Shown one piece after another: positions 1 to 7,881 of a stretch of DNA of 64,000 nt. The DNA comes from Metapseudomonas sp043392685. Lineage in GTDB: Bacteria > Pseudomonadota > Gammaproteobacteria > Pseudomonadales > Pseudomonadaceae. The first letter of the stretch is position 1. Each line of letters begins with the position of its first letter. The notes beneath the pieces were generated by a model that saw nothing but the letters and a program-made list of their open reading frames with translations, did not search any database and was not told the DNA's origin. The position numbers were made by a program, and so were the translations under genes. Location of the stretch: the NCBI GenBank assembly GCA_043392685.1, contig JBHZGM010000025.1; one strand, written 5' to 3'.

Positions 1-1298
1 GCGACCTGATCATGCTCTTCGGTGGTGTGTTCCTGCTGTTCAAGGCCACCATGGAACTGCATGAACGCCTGGAGGGCCGGGTCCACACACAGGGCGGCAG
101 CCGAGCATATGCCCTGTTCTGGCCGGTGGTGGCGCAGATCGTGGTGCTGGACGCAGTGTTCTCCCTGGACGCGGTGATTACCGCCGTTGGCATGGTGGAG
201 CACCTGGAAGTGATGATGATTGCCGTGGTTGTCTCCATCGGCCTGATGATCATCGCCAGCAAGCCTCTGACCGCCTTCGTCAACGCCCACCCGACGGTGA
301 TCATGCTGTGTCTGGGCTTCCTGATGATGATCGGCTTCAGCCTGACCGCCGAAGGCCTGGGTTTCCACATCCCGAAGGGCTACCTGTACGCCGCCATCGG
401 CTTCTCGCTGCTGATCGAGGCCGCCAACCAACTGGTGCGCTGGCGCCGCAAGCGCCAGCTCCAGGGCGACCGCAGCGTGCGTGAGCGCACGGCCCACGCT
501 GTGTTGCGCCTGTTGGGCGGGCGTGGTGTGGAGGCCGAAGAAGTCGGCGACGAAATCGCCGATCTGGTGGGTGCTGACGATGCTGGCAAGGCGCCCTTCG
601 ACCGCCGCGAGCGGATCATGATCAGCGGTGTGCTGGGGCTGGCAGAACGCCCGATCCACACCCTGATGACCAACCGCAGCGAGGTGGAGCGCATCGACCT
701 GGACGAACCCCGCGAGGTCATCCGCGACGCCCTGCTGCGCTCACCTCACTCGCGACTGCTGGTAATCCGCGGCGGCGACGTGGACGAGCCCCTGGGCTAC
801 GTGCACAAGAAGGAACTGCTGCGCGAACTGCTGCAGGGCCGGGACCCGGATTTCACGCAGGTGCTGCGGGTTCCGCCCAACCTGCCGGAAAGCGCATCGG
901 TGCTGGGCGCCCTGGAGGAAATGCGCAAGGCCTCTACCCACGTGGCCTTCGTGGTCAATGAGTTCGGCGGCTTCGAGGGCCTGTTGACCATGACCGACAT
1001 ACTCGAATCCATCGCCGGCGAACTGCCCGATGCCAGCGAGGTGGACGGGCTGGATATCGAGCCATGCGATGGCGGCTGGAAGGTCAGCGGTGCGCTGAAC
1101 CTCAGTCTTCTGGGCGAGCGCCTGGGCTTTTCCGCCAAGCCCGGCGAGGACTACCAGACCCTCGCCGGTCTCGCCATGAGCCTGCTGGACCGCCTGCCGG
1201 TGATGGGGGATGCCCTGGAAGTGGACGGCTGGCAGCTGGAGGTGATCGAGGTGAAGGAAAGGCGGGTCAATCGCCTGCTGCTCAAGCCTTTGGCGTAG
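1..1298 (+). CDS. TerC-family membrane protein with CBS pair and CorC/HlyC domain (5' partial)
   Basis: The reading frame is already open at base 3 and the first ATG (base 12) falls inside a TerC-type membrane segment, so the gene starts outside the window; about 431 residues are visible. The N-terminal part is hydrophobic with the TerC-like motif LDAVFSLDAVITAVG (about residues 55-70). Two CBS-type segments follow (about 205-335, including VNEFGGFEGLLTMTDIL), then a C-terminal CorC/HlyC transporter-associated domain (about 340-425). This order matches the YoaE/YegH group of inner-membrane proteins, usually about 520 residues. The substrate is not established; metal or ion export is the usual guess. 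A REP pair and a strong hairpin terminator follow the stop codon. Confidence 0.88.
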   Translation, partial: DLIMLFGGVFLLFKATMELHERLEGRVHTQGGSRAYALFWPVVAQIVVLDAVFSLDAVITAVGMVEHLEVMMIAVVVSIGLMIIASKPLTAFVNAHPTVIMLCLGFLMMIGFSLTAEGLGFHIPKGYLYAAIGFSLLIEAANQLVRWRRKRQLQGDRSVRERTAHAVLRLLGGRGVEAEEVGDEIADLVGADDAGKAPFDRRERIMISGVLGLAERPIHTLMTNRSEVERIDLDEPREVIRDALLRSPHSRLLVIRGGDVDEPLGYVHKKELLRELLQGRDPDFTQVLRVPPNLPESASVLGALEEMRKASTHVAFVVNEFGGFEGLLTMTDILESIAGELPDASEVDGLDIEPCDGGWKVSGALNLSLLGERLGFSAKPGEDYQTLAGLAMSLLDRLPVMGDALEVDGWQLEVIEVKERRVNRLLLKPLA

Positions 1299-1311
1299 AT
1301 GAGCCGAGACA

Positions 1312-1409
1312 TTGTGGGGGCGATTTCAATCGCTGAGCGGGCTGCAGGCTCGCCCCACGAGGTCACAGGGCCGCTTCGCGCCCCATCGCGAATAAATTCG
1401 CCCCCACAA
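1312..1409. repeat. REP/BIME-type inverted pair
   Basis: The segment opens with TTGTGGGGGCGA (1312-1323) and closes with its inverted copy TTCGCCCCCACAA (1397-1409). A shorter GC-rich palindromic stretch lies between. AATAAATTCGCCCCCACA is a familiar Pseudomonas REP core, and a related core occurs near 57690 in this window. It sits between two convergent genes, the usual place for REP elements. Confidence 0.7.
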
Positions 1410-1414
1410 AAAGC

Positions 1415-1441
1415 AACGGCGCCATCGAGGCGCCGTTTTTT
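1415..1441. terminator. Bidirectional intrinsic terminator between the TerC-family gene and mscL
   Basis: A 9-bp stem AACGGCGCC / GGCGCCGTT closes a 5-base loop and is followed by a run of six T on the plus strand. On the minus strand the same stem is followed by GCTTTTT, so it can also end mscL transcripts. Confidence 0.8.
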
Positions 1442-1453
1442 ATGCGATGTCCG

Positions 1454-1870
1454 TCAGGACTGCTTGTCCCGCTGCGCCTTCAGCAGGTCGCGGATCTCGG
1501 TCAGCAGCTCCTGGTCCTTGGTGGGCGCCGGTGGTGCTTCCGGGGCAGCGGCCTCTTCACGCTTGAGCTTGTTGATCGCCTTGACCCCCACGAAGATCGC
1601 GAAGGCGATGATGACGAAATCGAGCACGGTCTGGATGAACTTGCCATAAGCCAGCACTACCGCCGGAATATCGCCCTCAGCGGCCTTGAGGGTGATGGCC
1701 AGGTCGGAAAAGTCGACCCCGCCGATCAGCAGGCCAATGGGCGGCATGATCACGTCGCCCACGAAGGACGAGACGATCTTGCCGAAGGCGGCACCAATGA
1801 TGATGCCCACGGCCATGTCGACCACATTGCCCTTGACGGCGAAGGCTTTGAATTCACTGAGCAGGCTCAT
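1454..1870 (-). CDS. mscL: Large-conductance mechanosensitive channel MscL
   Basis: The protein has 138 residues, the normal length for MscL (136 in E. coli). It forms a homopentameric inner-membrane channel that opens under membrane tension and releases solutes during hypo-osmotic shock. The N-terminal helix and first membrane segment are typical (FKAFAVKGNVVDMAVGIIIG), followed by the conserved GKIVSSFVGDVIMPPIG stretch. The second membrane helix is near residues 75-100, and a charged cytoplasmic C-terminal helix follows with an Ala/Pro-rich linker. The gene is monocistronic and convergent with the upstream TerC-family gene. Confidence 0.97.
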   Translation of the reverse strand: MSLLSEFKAFAVKGNVVDMAVGIIIGAAFGKIVSSFVGDVIMPPIGLLIGGVDFSDLAITLKAAEGDIPAVVLAYGKFIQTVLDFVIIAFAIFVGVKAINKLKREEAAAPEAPPAPTKDQELLTEIRDLLKAQRDKQS

Positions 1871-2077
1871 GTTTCACTCCCTGAGTTCTGGTTTTAAGGC
1901 TGAAGTGTAATTCAACGAATCGAGGCTTCCAGTGCTGGTCACCTCCTTGTGCGCCGCACATGCTAGGGCCCGGCATGGCCGCTGCCAAGCCTGCCGGGTG
2001 TTTCCGTCGGGTGGCGCTTTCCGCCGCTGGACACTGGTCTAGCCTGAGAGTGAGGCTGCAAGAGGAGGGTCGCTGCC

Positions 2078-2323
2078 ATGCCACTAGAACACCACCCGCT
2101 CAACCGTGAATTCCCGGAGTTCAAGGACACCATGCGCACGCTGCTGCAGAGCGATGCGCACTTTGCCCGGTTGGCGGGGGAGTATCAGGAACTGGATTCG
2201 CGCATCTATGAAGTCGAGGACGGCAACCAGGCCCTCGACGACAACACTTTGCACGGCTGGAAGCTGCAAAGGGTTGCGCTGAAGGACGAGATCGCCCGGC
2301 TGCTCAAGAGTGCCAAGGGCTGA
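2078..2323 (+). CDS. YdcH/DUF465-family small protein
   Basis: This is an 81-residue soluble, highly charged protein with the pattern of the YdcH (DUF465) family: an N-terminal HHPLNREFPEF segment, a central helix (LLQSDAHFARLAGEYQELDSRIYEVE) and a second helix rich in Leu and Lys (LKDEIARLLK). The family is predicted to form a helical hairpin and has no settled function. The start ATG has GGAGGGT just upstream (near 2064). The spacer back to mscL holds nothing else recognisable. Confidence 0.85.
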   Translation: MPLEHHPLNREFPEFKDTMRTLLQSDAHFARLAGEYQELDSRIYEVEDGNQALDDNTLHGWKLQRVALKDEIARLLKSAKG

Positions 2324-2402
2324 CGAGGCGACTTGATCGGGGTCAACGGGGGCGGGGAGGTGGCCGGATAGGCTGGGGCGTCCCTTTTCCGGAGCCCGTC
2401 CC

Positions 2403-2654
2403 ATGCCTGCCACCACCCCGCCGCCCGTATCTGCCGAGCGTCAGCAAGCCATCGAGCGTCTGGAACGCCTGCAACAGCAGTACGACCTGCTGCAACGTCG
2501 CATCGCGCGCGTCGAGGAGGGCAGCGAGCCGCTGGACGGCTCCAGCCTGATCATCCTGCGCATGCGCCTTGACGGCCTGCGCCGGGACATGGAGCGACAG
2601 TATCGGCGTGCCCGCGGCCAGTGCTGCAACTGCGGCGGCGGTTGCCGGGGGTGA
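2403..2654 (+). CDS. Small coiled-coil protein with a cysteine-rich tail, function unknown
   Basis: The 83-residue product has a Pro-rich start, then a long heptad-like helix (about residues 11-70) rich in Leu, Gln and Arg. It ends with four cysteines in the last twelve residues (QCCNCGGGCRG), which could bind a metal. The family is not recognised with certainty; it resembles a small conserved Pseudomonas protein found beside radA. The start ATG is preceded by CCGGAGCCCGTCCC, with GGAG at a workable distance. It ends 43 bases before radA, so co-transcription is possible. Confidence 0.65.
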   Translation: MPATTPPPVSAERQQAIERLERLQQQYDLLQRRIARVEEGSEPLDGSSLIILRMRLDGLRRDMERQYRRARGQCCNCGGGCRG

Positions 2655-2697
2655 TCCGCTATCATGCGGGCTTTCGTGTTTCTGACGGAGTCCGCTG

Positions 2698-4065
2698 ATG
2701 GCCAAGGCCAAGCGCTTGTACGGCTGCACCGAGTGCGGCGCCACCTTTCCCAAATGGGCCGGCCAGTGCGCCGATTGCGGGGCATGGAACACCCTGGTGG
2801 AAACCGTGCTGGAGGGCGCCGCGGCGTCTTCCTCGGGCGGCCGCGGCGGCTGGGCTGGCCAGCAGGCGCAGATCAAGACCCTGGCCGAGGTCAGCGTCGA
2901 GGAAATGCCGCGCTTCTCCACCGCGTCCACCGAGCTGGACCGCGTCCTCGGCGGCGGCCTGGTGGATGGCTCGGTGGTGCTGATCGGCGGTGATCCGGGC
3001 ATCGGCAAGTCCACCATTCTCCTGCAGACCCTCTGCAACATCGCCACGCGCTTCCCCGCCCTTTATGTCACCGGTGAGGAATCCCAGCAGCAGGTGGCCA
3101 TGCGCGCTCGCCGCCTGGGCCTGCCGGAAGACAAGCTCAAGGTCATGACCGAGACCTGCATCGAAGCCATCATCGCCACCGCCCGGCTGGAAAAGCCGAA
3201 GGTGATGGTGATCGACTCCATCCAGACCATCTTCACCGAGCAATTGCAGTCCGCCCCCGGCGGCGTGGCCCAGGTGCGCGAGAGCGCGGCCCTGCTGGTG
3301 CGATTCGCCAAACAGAGCGGCACGGCGATCTTCCTGGTCGGCCACGTGACCAAGGAAGGCGCCCTGGCCGGCCCCCGCGTGCTGGAGCACATGGTGGACA
3401 CGGTGCTCTATTTCGAGGGCGAATCCGATGGCCGCCTGCGCCTGCTGCGGGCGGTGAAGAACCGTTTCGGCGCGGTGAACGAGCTGGGCGTGTTCGGCAT
3501 GACCGACAAGGGTCTGAAGGAAGTCTCCAACCCTTCGGCGATCTTCCTCACCCGCGCCCAGGAATCCGTGCCCGGCAGCGTGGTGATGGCCACCTGGGAG
3601 GGGTCGCGGCCCATGCTGGTCGAGGTCCAGGCCCTGGTGGACACCAGCCACCTGGCCAACCCGCGAAGGGTGACCCTGGGCCTGGACCAGAACCGCCTGG
3701 CCATGCTGCTGGCGGTGCTGCACCGCCATGGCGGCATTCCCACCTACGACCAGGACGTGTTCCTCAACGTGGTGGGCGGTGTGAAGGTGCTGGAGACCGC
3801 CTCCGACCTGGCGCTGATCGCCGCCATCATCTCCAGCCTGCGCAATCGTCCGCTGGCCCATGACGTTCTGGTGTTCGGCGAGGTCGGGCTTTCCGGCGAG
3901 GTACGCCCGGTGCCCAGCGGCCAGGAGCGCCTGAAGGAAGCTGCCAAGCACGGCTTCAAGCGCGCGATCGTGCCCAGGGGCAACGCGCCCAAGGAGAATC
4001 CGCCGGGGCTTGATGTGATCGCGGTGACGCGCCTGGAGCAGGCACTGGATGCGCTGTTCGAATAG
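2698..4065 (+). CDS. radA: DNA repair protein RadA
   Basis: RadA is a hexameric RecA-like ATPase that drives branch migration and processes recombination intermediates. The 455-residue length matches the family. An N-terminal C4 zinc finger is present (CTECG near residue 10 and CADCG near residue 23), followed by Walker A GGDPGIGKST (about 97-106), the RadA signature KNRFG (about 255) and a C-terminal Lon-like fold (GEVGLSGEVRPV). GACGGAG lies just upstream of the ATG. The next plus-strand gene is more than 700 bases away. Confidence 0.97.
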   Translation: MAKAKRLYGCTECGATFPKWAGQCADCGAWNTLVETVLEGAAASSSGGRGGWAGQQAQIKTLAEVSVEEMPRFSTASTELDRVLGGGLVDGSVVLIGGDPGIGKSTILLQTLCNIATRFPALYVTGEESQQQVAMRARRLGLPEDKLKVMTETCIEAIIATARLEKPKVMVIDSIQTIFTEQLQSAPGGVAQVRESAALLVRFAKQSGTAIFLVGHVTKEGALAGPRVLEHMVDTVLYFEGESDGRLRLLRAVKNRFGAVNELGVFGMTDKGLKEVSNPSAIFLTRAQESVPGSVVMATWEGSRPMLVEVQALVDTSHLANPRRVTLGLDQNRLAMLLAVLHRHGGIPTYDQDVFLNVVGGVKVLETASDLALIAAIISSLRNRPLAHDVLVFGEVGLSGEVRPVPSGQERLKEAAKHGFKRAIVPRGNAPKENPPGLDVIAVTRLEQALDALFE

Positions 4066-4235
4066 CCGATTACGCCTCGGAACCGGTGCGCGCGGCGCAC
4101 CTTGCGCCTTTAACGAGGATGACAATCCACCGTGCGCACCAGCGGTTTGACCTGGCGCAGAAGACACGCCCGGTTCAGGCCAAGCCAAAGAGGTCGGCCT
4201 TGTAGGATACCCATCAAGGGCGGGTGTGAAGGCTG

Positions 4236-4604
4236 CTAGGACTCGCCCAATGCCGTCAGCTCACGTTCCAGCAGCGCTTCGCTGCCGAGGTTGAGCTCCA
4301 CCAGGCGGCGCAGGTGGCTGATGGAGTCCAGGTCGACATGGCGGCAGATGAAACCCAGCTGGTCGCCCTGGGCGCGGGTCAGTTCCACTTCCATCGCGAC
4401 CTGAACGCCGGCCCCCAGGTCGATGCGGACGTCGAAGGGCTTGGCCGGGTCGCCATCCCAGTCCGACGGGCGAATCACCAGCAGGCCCTTGAGGGATATG
4501 TCGTGCAGCTCCGCCACCCAGCGCCTGTCGTCCTGCGCGATGGTGGTGGCGGCATCGAAGTGGATGCGGTGGAAGCGCCGACGTTCGCTGGCGATTTCAC
4601 TCAT
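4236..4604 (-). CDS. Single-domain PilZ protein (c-di-GMP receptor)
   Basis: The 122-residue protein is essentially one PilZ domain. Both c-di-GMP-binding elements are visible: the arginine cluster SERRRFHR near the N-terminus (RxxxR) and the DISLKG loop (D/NxSxxG). The C-terminal HVDLDSISHLRRLVELNLG helix closely resembles the P. aeruginosa PilZ protein PA4608, as remembered. The start is placed at 4604 because AGGAG lies seven bases upstream; ATGs at 4610 and 4628 are too close to or upstream of that site. It is convergent with radA. Its partner and phenotype are not evident here. Confidence 0.88.
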   Translation of the reverse strand: MSEIASERRRFHRIHFDAATTIAQDDRRWVAELHDISLKGLLVIRPSDWDGDPAKPFDVRIDLGAGVQVAMEVELTRAQGDQLGFICRHVDLDSISHLRRLVELNLGSEALLERELTALGES

Positions 4605-4835
4605 GTTCATGCTCCTGCGAGATTCCAACCACTATAGACAAGGCGCTCCAGGCCTTCATTCGCCCAGGTGCCGCCAGATCCACAAAATCATTGCCGCAAT
4701 CGCCAGCGCCGGCTGGGTGGAGAAGTCGGCACGGCCGGTGGCCGATAAGGCGAGCCGGAGTCGGTTTGACAGTTCTCCATACGTCGCCAAAGCTGCTTAT
4801 GCGGTTTCTCTATAAATTCCAGCGGAGCGCCAATA

Positions 4836-5342
4836 ATGGATATGCGACTTCTGAAAAAGGCTTTGATTGCGGGGCTGCTCGGCGCAGCCAGCGTGGCGGC
4901 GCAGGCCGACCAGGCGGGTGGCGGTGGTTGCGGCTGGGGCAACATGCTGTTCGAAGGCCAGCGCGGCCTGGCCCCGCACCTGCTGGCCACCACCACCAAC
5001 GGTACGTCCGGTAATGCCACCTTCGGCCTGACCTCGGGTACCAACGGTTGTGATTCCAGTGTGCGCCTGGGCTATGGCGGCCGCTCCTGGCTGGCCATGA
5101 ACGGCATGCTCGACAACATTGCCGAAGACATGGCCCTGGGCAAGGGCGAGGCGCTGGACGCCTATGCGACCCTGCTGGGCATCGAACAGTCCGATCGCGC
5201 CCACTTCGCCCAGGTCACCCAGGCCAACTTCTCCACCATCTTCTCCTCGCCAGACGTCACTGGGGATCAGGTGCTCGCCGCCACGCTCGACGTCATGAGC
5301 CGTGACCAGCAGCTGGCCCGTTATGCCAAGCAGCCGAGCTAA
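4836..5342 (+). CDS. DUF3015-family periplasmic/secreted protein
   Basis: The 168-residue precursor has a Sec signal peptide (hydrophobic stretch IAGLLGAASVAAQA, cleavage likely after AQA near residue 24). The mature part fits the DUF3015 family, which begins with a Gly/Cys-rich segment (GGGGCGWGNMLF) and contains a TSGTNGC motif. No catalytic motif is visible. Function is unknown; in Pseudomonas the family commonly lies beside cstA, as here. GGAG stands 10 bases before the ATG. A strong terminator follows, so it is probably transcribed alone. Confidence 0.82.
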   Translation: MDMRLLKKALIAGLLGAASVAAQADQAGGGGCGWGNMLFEGQRGLAPHLLATTTNGTSGNATFGLTSGTNGCDSSVRLGYGGRSWLAMNGMLDNIAEDMALGKGEALDAYATLLGIEQSDRAHFAQVTQANFSTIFSSPDVTGDQVLAATLDVMSRDQQLARYAKQPS

Positions 5343-5360
5343 GTCCGACAGGGCATAAGA

Positions 5361-5386
5361 AAGCCGGGCCTTGCCCGGCTTTTTTC
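5361..5386 (+). terminator. Intrinsic terminator after the DUF3015 gene
   Basis: The 9-bp stem AAGCCGGGC / GCCCGGCTT has a 3-base loop and is followed directly by a T run. Confidence 0.85.
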
Positions 5387-5495
5387 TAGCCCCCTGTCGC
5401 TGAAAGGACCATTCCAGACCCGGTTCGGTCATGGCCATTTCCACAGGGACTAAGCTTGTGCGGCAGCTTGTCTGTTCATTCATTCGGAGCTCCCC

Positions 5496-7562
5496 ATGAA
5501 CAATAACAACAGCGTCCTGCGCCACCTGCCCTGGGCAGTGGTGGCCGTGGCCGGCGCCTGCGCCCTGGGTGTCGTCGCGTTGCGGCGCGGTGAAGCGATC
5601 AATGCACTGTGGATAGTGGTCGCGGCCGTTGCCCTGTATCTGGTCGCCTATCGCTACTACAGCCTGTTCATTGCCACCAGAGTGATGCAGCTCGATCCAG
5701 CTCGCGCCACGCCGGCCGTCCTTCACAATGACGGCCTGGATTTCGTCCCAACCAACAAACACGTGCTCTTCGGGCACCACTTCGCTGCCATCGCCGGCGC
5801 CGGTCCGCTGGTGGGCCCGGTACTCGCTGCGCAGATGGGCTACCTGCCCGGCACCCTCTGGCTGATCGCCGGCGTGGTCCTGGCCGGTGCGGTGCAGGAC
5901 TTCATGGTGCTGTTCATTTCCAGCCGTCGTGACGGTCGTTCCCTGGGCGACCTGGTGCGTGAGGAGATGGGCCAGGTGGCTGGCACCATCGCGCTGTTCG
6001 GCGCCTTCCTGATCATGATCATCATCCTCGCGGTGCTCTCGCTGATCGTGGTGAAGGCCCTGGCGGAAAGCCCCTGGGGCATGTTCACGGTGATGGCGAC
6101 CATCCCCATCGCGATGCTGATGGGGCTCTACATGCGTTATATCCGCCCGGGCCGCATTGGCGAGATTTCGGTGGTGGGCGTGGTCCTGCTGCTGACTTCC
6201 ATCTGGCTCGGCGGCCAGGTCGCCGCCGACCCGGTCTGGGGCCCGGCGTTCACCTTCAGCGGCGTGCAGATCACCTGGATGCTGATCGGCTACGGCTTCG
6301 TCGCCGCCGTGCTGCCGGTGTGGCTGATCCTCGCCCCGCGTGACTACCTGTCGACCTTCCTCAAGATCGGCACCATTGTGGCGCTGGCCATCGGCATCCT
6401 GATCACCATGCCGGAGCTGAAGATGCCGGCGCTGACCCAGTTCGTCGACGGCACTGGCCCGGTATGGAAGGGCACCCTGTTCCCCTTCCTGTTCATCACC
6501 ATCGCCTGCGGCGCGGTTTCCGGCTTCCATGCGCTGATCAGCTCCGGTACCACGCCGAAGATGCTGGCCAGTGAGTCCCATGCTCGCTACATCGGCTACG
6601 GCGGCATGCTGATGGAATCCTTCGTTGCCATCATGGCCATGGTCGCCGCCTCGGTGATCGAGCCGGGCGTGTACTTCGCCATGAACAGCCCGCCGGCCGT
6701 GGTGGGGGCGGATGTCACCAGCGTGGCGGCGGCGGTGAGCAACTGGGGCTTCGCCATCACCCCCGAGCAACTGCAGGCGACCGCCAGGGACATTGGCGAA
6801 CACACCATCCTGGCCCGTGCCGGCGGCGCGCCGACCCTGGCCGTGGGTATCGCGCAGATCCTTCACCAGGTGCTGCCGGGTGAGAACACCATGGCCTTCT
6901 GGTACCACTTCGCGATCCTCTTCGAGGCGCTGTTCATCCTCACCGCGGTGGACGCCGGTACCCGCGCCGGTCGCTTCATGCTGCAGGACCTCTTGGGCAA
7001 CTTCGTCCCGGCGCTGAGAAAGACCGAGTCCTGGACTGCCAACGTCATCGCCACCGCCGGTTGCGTGGCCCTCTGGGGCTGGCTGCTGTACCAGGGCGTG
7101 ATCGACCCGCTGGGTGGCATCAACACCCTGTGGCCGCTGTTCGGCATTTCCAACCAGATGCTCGCCGGCATCGCCCTGATGCTGGGCTGCGTGGTGCTGA
7201 TCAAGATGAAGCGCCAGCGCTATGTATGGGTGACGCTGATTCCGGCGACCTGGCTACTGATCTGCACCACCAGCGCCGGTGTGATCAAGCTCATCGACCC
7301 GAACCCGGCCGTTGGCTTCCTGGCCCTGGCCAGGAAATACAGCGACGCCCTGGACGCCGGGCAGGTGCTGGCGCCGGCCAAGGACATCGGCCAGATGCAG
7401 AACGTGATCTTCAACGCCTACACCAACGCGACCCTGACCGCGTTGTTCCTCTTTGTGGTGCTGAGCATCCTGTTCTACGCCATCAAGGTGGGCAGAAACG
7501 CCTGGATGAAGCCGGAGCGCACCGACAAGGAATCGCCGTTCCAGCCGGTTCCGGACGCTTGA
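5496..7562 (+). CDS. cstA: Carbon starvation protein CstA family transporter
   Basis: A 688-residue multi-spanning inner-membrane protein, close to E. coli CstA (701). The family imports peptides and, in E. coli CstA and BtsT, pyruvate during carbon limitation. The N-terminal half carries the conserved FGHHFAAIAGAGPLVGPVLAAQ (given here as two parts: FGHHFAAIAGAG and PLVGPVLAAQ, about residues 90-112) and later SGFHALISSGTTPKML (about 346-361). There are roughly 16-18 hydrophobic segments. GGAG precedes the ATG. The downstream YbdD-type gene begins 13 bases after the stop, so the two are an operon. Substrate preference cannot be read from sequence. Confidence 0.94.
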   Translation: MNNNNSVLRHLPWAVVAVAGACALGVVALRRGEAINALWIVVAAVALYLVAYRYYSLFIATRVMQLDPARATPAVLHNDGLDFVPTNKHVLFGHHFAAIAGAGPLVGPVLAAQMGYLPGTLWLIAGVVLAGAVQDFMVLFISSRRDGRSLGDLVREEMGQVAGTIALFGAFLIMIIILAVLSLIVVKALAESPWGMFTVMATIPIAMLMGLYMRYIRPGRIGEISVVGVVLLLTSIWLGGQVAADPVWGPAFTFSGVQITWMLIGYGFVAAVLPVWLILAPRDYLSTFLKIGTIVALAIGILITMPELKMPALTQFVDGTGPVWKGTLFPFLFITIACGAVSGFHALISSGTTPKMLASESHARYIGYGGMLMESFVAIMAMVAASVIEPGVYFAMNSPPAVVGADVTSVAAAVSNWGFAITPEQLQATARDIGEHTILARAGGAPTLAVGIAQILHQVLPGENTMAFWYHFAILFEALFILTAVDAGTRAGRFMLQDLLGNFVPALRKTESWTANVIATAGCVALWGWLLYQGVIDPLGGINTLWPLFGISNQMLAGIALMLGCVVLIKMKRQRYVWVTLIPATWLLICTTSAGVIKLIDPNPAVGFLALARKYSDALDAGQVLAPAKDIGQMQNVIFNAYTNATLTALFLFVVLSILFYAIKVGRNAWMKPERTDKESPFQPVPDA

Positions 7563-7575
7563 GGAGACCACGAGC

Positions 7576-7779
7576 ATGTTCAATGACCTGAGCCGCATGG
7601 GTAAGTACCTCGGGCAGGCCGCGCGCATGCTGGTGGGCATGCCCGACTACGACAATTACGTCGAGCACATGCACAACAAGCACCCGGACAAGCCGGTGAT
7701 GACTTACGAGGAGTTCTTCCGCGAGCGCCAGGAGGCGCGTTATGGCGGCGGCAAGGGACGGCCTGTGCGTTGTTGCTGA
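7576..7779 (+). CDS. YbdD/YjiX-family small protein (DUF466), CstA partner
   Basis: This 67-residue protein follows cstA by 13 bases. It has the family pattern: GKYLGQAARMLVGMPDYDNY, HMHNKHPDKPVMTYEEFFRERQEARYG and a terminal Cys-Cys after a GKGRPVR stretch. YbdD/YjiX proteins are nearly always encoded beside CstA/BtsT-type transporters and are thought to assist transport. A strong Shine-Dalgarno (GAGGAG) precedes the ATG, and a strong terminator closes the operon. Confidence 0.93.
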   Translation: MFNDLSRMGKYLGQAARMLVGMPDYDNYVEHMHNKHPDKPVMTYEEFFRERQEARYGGGKGRPVRCC

Positions 7780-7798
7780 GCTGAGAAGCAGAGGCAGG

Positions 7799-7831
7799 GA
7801 GCGCCACGCATTGTCGTGGCGCTCTTTTTTT
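7799..7831 (+). terminator. Intrinsic terminator of the cstA-ybdD operon
   Basis: The 10-bp stem GAGCGCCACG / CGTGGCGCTC is followed by a run of seven T. Confidence 0.9.
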
Positions 7832-7843
7832 CGCCCAAGAAGA

Positions 7844-7863
7844 AGCCCGGCATGTGCCGGGCT
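7844..7863 (-). terminator. Probable glyA terminator
   Basis: The inverted repeat AGCCCGGCA / TGCCGGGCT lies 18 bases past the glyA stop. On the minus strand it is followed by a T-rich stretch (TCTTCTTGG). The tail is imperfect, so strength is uncertain. Confidence 0.6.
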
Positions 7864-7881
7864 CCTTCGTTGCGCGGTTGC

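Noticed and set aside
4766..4816. TTGACA at 4766-4771 and TATAAA at 4811-4816 as the DUF3015 promoter
   Set aside because: Spacing is about 39 bases, so they cannot be one promoter; no well-spaced partner for either was found.
4797..6908. A 703-codon open frame opposite cstA, and other long antisense frames (21026-23758 opposite the Lon-like gene, 32385-33866 opposite murJ, 35051-37474 opposite ileS)
   Set aside because: GC-rich Pseudomonas genes commonly leave long open antisense frames. These are His/Gln/Gly-rich without domains, lack ribosome sites, and the opposite strand holds a clear conserved gene.
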